DNA of 10,157 bases from Candidatus Zixiibacteriota bacterium (lineage in GTDB: Bacteria > Zixibacteria > MSB-5A5 > GN15 > FEB-12): NCBI GenBank assembly GCA_030591625.1, contig JAUVAR010000073.1:1-10157 (forward strand), read 5' to 3'. The position numbers and the translations under genes are program-made. The notes under the pieces are model-generated. The model did not search any database. It saw nothing but the letters and a program-made list of their open reading frames with translations, and had not been told where the DNA came from. Positions within the stretch are counted from its first letter, which is position 1. The number at the start of each line of letters is the position of its first letter. Shown one piece after another: positions 7,135 to 10,157 of the stretch.

Positions 7135-7464
7135 GAATACAAGTTTATACTAATGTGACTATCGCTATTATTAATATATTTTTATTCAAAAGCCACACTT
7201 AGTTATTTTATATTTGTCGGACTATTTACGTGGATGCTTAACTTGTATTGTTGCAAGTATATAGATACGAACAATAAAGATATGTTTACTCGTGTATAAG
7301 GGCGTCTAAGTTGGATGAAACTTGAGGAAATACCTGAGATCAATCACGATCAAGGATAGCAGTTATGTTTGTCTTGCTTATGGTCTGCCCTTTATAAATC
7401 GTTATACGATACTATATTTGTCCTAAGCACACAGGACATTGTCACATTTAGATTGGAGACAGCC

Positions 7465-7566
7465 ATGGGGAAATCTGTTTTACTTTTAATGCTGTTCGCC
7501 TTATTAGTTGCAGTCAATAAGAAAGCATATATAAAATCCGAACGATTCTATTCTTATCCTGGCTGA
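7465..7566 (+). CDS. Possible 33-residue hydrophobic mini-protein or remnant of a secreted-protein gene
   Basis: ATG at 7465 is preceded by TGGAG at a 6-nt spacing. The product starts MGKSVLLLMLFALLVAV, which looks like a signal peptide or single membrane helix, then continues NKKAYIKSERFYSYPG and stops at TGA. I do not recognise it. It may be a real small membrane protein, the 5' stump of a decayed exported-protein gene, or chance. No downstream frame gives a recognisable continuation. Confidence 0.25.
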   Translation: MGKSVLLLMLFALLVAVNKKAYIKSERFYSYPG

Positions 7567-7819
7567 TCCAAAATAGAGATGAGGCTGTTTGTGTTGAATG
7601 TGGTACGTTGAAGATGCTATCCTCCGATCCAAATTCGAGCAGTCTGTTTAGGCAGTTACGAGTTAGTTCTAATAGTCGAAATTCGTTTGAAATGGTAAGC
7701 CCCTGTCGAGAGAGAATCCGATTGATGTGGATTTAGCATAATACTTCATACGGCATAACCGGGCGTTGTAGTCTGCTCATATCGTTGGGTTTTAATTTAT
7801 TTAATAGCAAAACTATTAT

Positions 7820-7853
7820 TTGTCAGATGAATATTATAACAATATATTATAAT
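7820..7853 (+). promoter_or_regulatory. Candidate galE promoter overlapped by a dyad
   Basis: TTGTCA (7820-7825), a 17-nt spacer and TATATT (7843-7848) match sigma70-type elements at five of six positions each. A perfect TATAAT at 7848-7853 is an alternative -10. A 7-bp inverted repeat (ATTATAA 7833-7839, TTATAAT 7847-7853) covers the -10 and could be an operator. TAATAG-N5-CTATTA (7802-7818) lies just upstream of the -35. The promoter would leave a leader of about 180 nt before galE. The sequence is AT-rich, so chance matches are likely. Confidence 0.35.
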
Positions 7854-8043
7854 TCAAACCGAAGTAATTTCAGATCGAGGCGAACTGCTCATTTTAAGAA
7901 AATATATCATTAGTACACAAGCTCGATAAATATTATGAGAACAAAATTGCACATGAGTATATTGTATAACATTGAAGCTGCTATTGGTGAAGGCAGTATT
8001 ATAAATACGAAATTTTTTAGAGACAGGGTGCTCAAAGAATAGT

Positions 8044-9027
8044 ATGAACAAAATATCAGACAATGCTAATCGAATCATGGTTATTGGTGGTGCCGGATAT
8101 ATCGGGTCACATGTCGTCAAACATCTGGTGAAATCAGGAAGTGATCTGGTCGTTTTCGATAATTTCTCTTCGGGACACCGTGACAATATTGTCCCTGGGG
8201 TTGAAATTATTGAGGGTGATATATTAAATGAAGCGGAATTAGATAATGCTATGTCTAAGAAGATTGATGCGGTCATTCATCTGGCCGCCTTCAAGGATGC
8301 AGGAGAATCGATGGAGGAACCATCGAAGTATGCTATCAACAATATCACTGGTTCGCTAAATATTCTAAAGCAGATGAGTAAGCATAATGTGAAATATATT
8401 GTCTTTTCATCTTCGGCTGCTGTTTACGGTTATCCTGAGTATCTACCTGTTGATGAAAATCATCCCCTTAAGCCTGAGAACTATTACGGTTATACAAAAC
8501 TTGTAATTGAGCAAAATATTGAATGGTTCAGCCGCTTGGGAGATATTCATTTTGCCAATCTTCGATATTTTAATGCAGCCGGTTATGATGTAGAAGGTGT
8601 TATTCGGCATAAAGAAAGCAACCCTGGTAATTTAATTCCGATTGTTTTTGAAGTTGCTGCCGGGATACGAGAAAAAGTTATTGTCTTTGGAAATGATTAT
8701 GACACTAAAGATGGCACCGGCGTTCGTGACTATATTCATGTTGATGATTTGGCGGATGCGCATCTGAAAAGCCTTGATTTCATATTGAAAGATAACAGTA
8801 CAACGCTCAATCTTGGTACCGGGGAGGGGTATTCGGTGCTGGAAGTAATCCGTATGGTTGAAGAATTGACAGGAAAAACAATCGCTGTTGATATTGCTCC
8901 TCGACGTAGGGGAGATTGTGCTGAGTTGATTGCAAAATCTTTGTGTGCCGATGAAATCCTCGGGTGGAAACCAAAATATTCAACTCTCAAACAAATAATT
9001 GAATCAATGACCTGTGTCTATATCTAG
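8044..9027 (+). CDS. galE: UDP-glucose 4-epimerase
   Basis: A 327-residue extended short-chain dehydrogenase that would interconvert UDP-glucose and UDP-galactose with tightly bound NAD. It has the Rossmann motif GGAGYIGSH (15-23), VFDNFSSGHRDN (37-48), HLAAFKDAGES (79-89), Ser124 in SSSAAVYG, and the catalytic pair Tyr148/Lys152 (YYGYTK). Further GalE blocks are NLRYFNAAGYD, GTGVRDYIHVDDLADAH and NLGTGEGYSVLEVI, then PRRRGDCAELIA. The C-terminus is slightly short (E. coli GalE has 338 residues) and ends SMTCVYI instead of the usual Trp-containing tail. The ATG at 8044 has only a weak, distant GGGTG upstream. ATG at 8077 would begin right at the Rossmann fold and seems less likely. A role in surface polysaccharide sugar supply is inferred; no other sugar genes are in the window. 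Confidence 0.9.
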   Translation: MNKISDNANRIMVIGGAGYIGSHVVKHLVKSGSDLVVFDNFSSGHRDNIVPGVEIIEGDILNEAELDNAMSKKIDAVIHLAAFKDAGESMEEPSKYAINNITGSLNILKQMSKHNVKYIVFSSSAAVYGYPEYLPVDENHPLKPENYYGYTKLVIEQNIEWFSRLGDIHFANLRYFNAAGYDVEGVIRHKESNPGNLIPIVFEVAAGIREKVIVFGNDYDTKDGTGVRDYIHVDDLADAHLKSLDFILKDNSTTLNLGTGEGYSVLEVIRMVEELTGKTIAVDIAPRRRGDCAELIAKSLCADEILGWKPKYSTLKQIIESMTCVYI

Positions 9028-9119
9028 GCTGTTTTCATCAAACTAAAATTTACCGACGCTATCATATAATTATGAAATTATCTGGTTGATTCATAGGCCG
9101 ATAATTTCTATAGTTGGGG
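9028..9119. other. Short spacer between galE and the Mpv17-like gene
   Basis: It holds a perfect TATAAT (9065-9070) with no good -35 at a proper distance, and an AT-rich inverted repeat ATAATT-N4-AATTAT (9066-9081). I see no clear terminator for galE, so the next gene may be co-transcribed with it. Confidence 0.3.
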
Positions 9120-9656
9120 ATGGAATCTTATATTGATTGGGTCACAAATTGGCCATTGTTATCTGCTGCAATACAATTTGCAATTCTCGGTACATTTGGC
9201 GAAGTCCTCTCGTATTGTATCCTCAAAAAGAGGATATTATTGCCATGTACAGTTATTCAATTACTTGGCAAAATGGCTGGCTGGGCCTTGTTGGGTGTAA
9301 TAATCAAATATGGTTTTGCTGGTATGAAGGGATTCACCCATTCGCTCCTGGACAATAATCTTCTTCCACAATGCTTTAATACTGGTATTGGGTGGGCGTT
9401 TGCTGTCTCTGTCTTAACAAATATATTTTTCGGTCCCCAGATGATGTTCATTCATAGGTTGGAGGACAACCTGATTCTATGGCAGAGAAATTATGATGGA
9501 TTAGTTAAGGCCTGGTGGACTCTGATCTGGTTCTGGATTCCTGCTCATACTCTAACATTCTCACTCGATAAAGAATATCAGATCGGCTTGGCGGCAATTT
9601 GGTCGGTTGTTTTGGGGTTAATTATGGGGTTGAATGCAAAGGCTGGAGCTAAATAA
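9120..9656 (+). CDS. Polytopic membrane protein resembling the Mpv17/PMP22 family
   Basis: The 178-residue product is very hydrophobic, with likely membrane segments at about 13-35, 46-68, 91-111, 128-146 and 152-170. The order of blocks matches, by eye, Mpv17/PMP22 proteins: an N-terminal YxxxxxxxP then G.FGEVLSY with basic KKR (compare G.GD.ISQ); GMKGFTHSLLDNNLLP (68-83; compare GP..H.WY..LD...P); a segment with N..FGP; then NYDGLVKAWWTLIWFWIPAH (124-143; compare the family WP..Q..NF..VP region) and a final Trp-containing helix. The length also fits (Mpv17 is about 176). Those eukaryotic proteins sit in mitochondrial and peroxisomal membranes and are thought to affect small-molecule passage; a bacterial role is unknown. 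ATG at 9120 is preferred; TTG at 9114 is possible, and the Shine-Dalgarno is poor for both. The reading as a real membrane protein is firm; the family call is moderate. Confidence 0.75.
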   Translation: MESYIDWVTNWPLLSAAIQFAILGTFGEVLSYCILKKRILLPCTVIQLLGKMAGWALLGVIIKYGFAGMKGFTHSLLDNNLLPQCFNTGIGWAFAVSVLTNIFFGPQMMFIHRLEDNLILWQRNYDGLVKAWWTLIWFWIPAHTLTFSLDKEYQIGLAAIWSVVLGLIMGLNAKAGAK

Positions 9657-9720
9657 TAAAGCGATCCCAAGTAGTTCCAGGGGTGGAAATTAAGAGCCTT
9701 AGTTGTGCCTCAAAATTGTG

Positions 9721-9786
9721 AACAACACCCACTTGTTACACTCGGTTAGTAATAATTAGTGTAACACAAATTGGTGGGAAGTTGTT
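9721..9786. repeat. Long imperfect palindrome upstream of the sigma factor gene
   Basis: Nested arms are AACAAC (9721-9726) with GTTGTT (9781-9786), CCCAC (9728-9732) with GTGGG (9774-9778), and a perfect 9-bp core TGTTACACT (9734-9742) with AGTGTAACA (9758-9766). The loop is 15 nt and a 7-nt bulge (9767-9773) lies on the right arm. No U-tract follows, so it does not look like an intrinsic terminator. It could be an operator, an mRNA structure, or a remnant of a small mobile repeat. Confidence 0.6.
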
Positions 9787-9882
9787 GATACGAAATTACT
9801 TATTGCGAATAAGGGAGATAGGGCTTAAATTGGAATTATACCCCTATGAATGACACCCAACGTACTATTATACATCTGACTT

Positions 9883-9886
9883 GAGG
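9883..9886 (+). promoter_or_regulatory. Ribosome binding site fixing the TTG start of the sigma factor gene
   Basis: GAGG lies 7 nt before TTG at 9894. An in-frame TGA at 9882-9884 excludes any start further upstream, so the site and the stop together define the start. Confidence 0.65.
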
Positions 9887-9893
9887 ATTATCG

Positions 9894-10157
9894 TTGGAAA
9901 TTGGCGAATACTATAGCCTTGCCAGAGGCGGCGATCAGGGAGCGGAACAGGAATTATTTCATCAGTTGCTGGTAAGATTTCGCTACTTGGTGAACTGTAA
10001 GGTATGGAACCAGCAAGATGCTGAGGAAATCGTGCAGTCAGCTCTATTAGTAATTGTCAAAGAATATCAAACTCTGGACCAGGGAAAAACGTTTGTCCAC
10101 TGGGCTTACAAGGTTTTGAGTAATCTTATCCTAAGCTTTATGAAAGCAAGGCGTCGG
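9894..10157 (+). CDS. ECF-like RNA polymerase sigma-70 family factor, 3' truncated by the window
   Basis: The first 88 residues are present and the frame is open to the right edge. After an N-terminal EIGEYYSLARGGDQGAEQEL comes sigma region 2: LVRFRYLVNCKVWNQQDAEEIVQSALLVIVKEY, with the typical DAEEIVQ...L block (region 2.2, core RNA polymerase binding). It is followed by a region 2.3/2.4-like FVHWAYKVLSNLILSFMKARRR for promoter melting and -10 recognition. Region 4 would lie outside the window. The start is TTG at 9894. Such factors usually direct a small regulon and are often followed by an anti-sigma or zinc-finger gene, which cannot be checked here. The target is unknown. Confidence 0.85.
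   Translation, partial: MEIGEYYSLARGGDQGAEQELFHQLLVRFRYLVNCKVWNQQDAEEIVQSALLVIVKEYQTLDQGKTFVHWAYKVLSNLILSFMKARRR

Larger units (their letters stand above)
7123..8043. other. Intergenic region between divergent hydB and galE, about 0.92 kb
   Basis: I see no convincing protein gene or known RNA here. It must contain the hydrogenase operon promoter (minus strand), but I find no -35/-10 pair good enough to name in the AT-rich 7140-7260. A dyad ACTTG-N8-CAAGT (7241-7258), about 120 nt before hydB, could be an operator. On the plus strand there is a mini-ORF (7465-7566) preceded by the dyad TGTCCT-N8-AGGACA (7419-7438), then about 220 nt (7567-7790) in which I recognise nothing, then AT-rich sequence with a candidate galE promoter. 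Decayed gene remnants are possible. Confidence 0.6.
9657..9893. other. Intergenic region before the sigma factor gene
   Basis: It contains a small hairpin TTCCA-GGGG-TGGAA (9675-9688) and the long imperfect palindrome described separately. A 12-codon frame (9846-9884) ends inside the sigma factor's ribosome-binding region. I could not name a promoter with confidence: TTGCGA-17-TAAATT around 9803-9831 is only a weak match. Confidence 0.4.

Noticed and set aside
7281..7366. FNR-like half sites (TTGATC direct repeat on the minus strand near 7338-7353)
   Set aside because: The halves are in direct rather than inverted orientation, and the distance to hydB is over 200 nt.
7123..8043. CRISPR array, tRNA, riboswitch or insertion sequence in the long gap
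   Set aside because: I found no regular repeats, no tRNA-like TTCGA arm in cloverleaf context, no known aptamer core, and no transposase fragment or terminal inverted repeats.
7854..8276. 140-codon minus-strand frame covering the start of galE and its leader
   Set aside because: It is antisense to the well-supported galE coding region, and its product has low-complexity Ser/Thr/Ile content with no recognisable motif.

Overview
The window looks like a chromosomal segment of an uncultured or little-studied bacterium of the FCB group. The best clue is the C-terminal secretion signal of the first gene (NYPNPFNPTT, then a FlgD/T9SS type A-like tail ending in a basic KK-MLLLK). This tail is common in Zixibacteria, Marinimicrobia, Latescibacteria, Ignavibacteria and relatives. 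The sigma factor at the right edge also resembles ECF-like factors of such genomes. The phylum assignment is inference. DNA is moderately AT-rich, and several genes appear to use TTG starts with good Shine-Dalgarno sequences.

Layout, left to right. (1) Positions 2-1936, plus strand: the 3' part of a secreted subtilisin-type (S8) protease with two PKD domains, a Cys-containing Ig-like domain and a sorting tail, followed by a hairpin terminator. (2) Positions 7122 down to 2046, minus strand: a compact six-gene operon for a group 3b [NiFe] hydrogenase (NADP-linked sulfhydrogenase type). The order is beta (hydB), a stand-alone cyclic-nucleotide-binding-fold protein, gamma (hydG), delta or small subunit (hydD), alpha or large subunit (hydA), and a maturation protease. 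All junctions overlap or are separated by 1-6 nt. (3) Positions 7123-8043: about 0.9 kb without a convincing gene, holding a signal-peptide-like mini-ORF, some small dyads and a candidate galE promoter. (4) Positions 8044-9027, plus strand: galE. (5) Positions 9120-9656, plus strand: a small polytopic membrane protein that by eye resembles the mostly eukaryotic Mpv17/PMP22 family. (6) Positions 9657-9893: a gap with a long imperfect palindrome. (7) Positions 9894 to the end, plus strand: the 5' part of an ECF-like sigma factor gene with a TTG start, cut by the window edge.

How it works together: the hydrogenase genes encode a complete soluble enzyme. HydA/HydD form the NiFe and Fe-S core, HydB carries electrons through Fe-S clusters, HydG binds FAD and NAD(P)(H), and the protease cuts the HydA tail after nickel insertion. 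The enzyme would couple H2 to NADP(H), and possibly to reduction of elemental sulfur or polysulfide. The embedded cNMP-fold protein has no DNA-binding domain and may sense a ligand at the enzyme itself. The flanking genes (protease, galE, membrane protein, sigma factor) show no functional link to the hydrogenase. The most unusual items are the Mpv17-like protein, the cNMP-fold protein inside the hydrogenase operon, and the palindrome upstream of the sigma factor.
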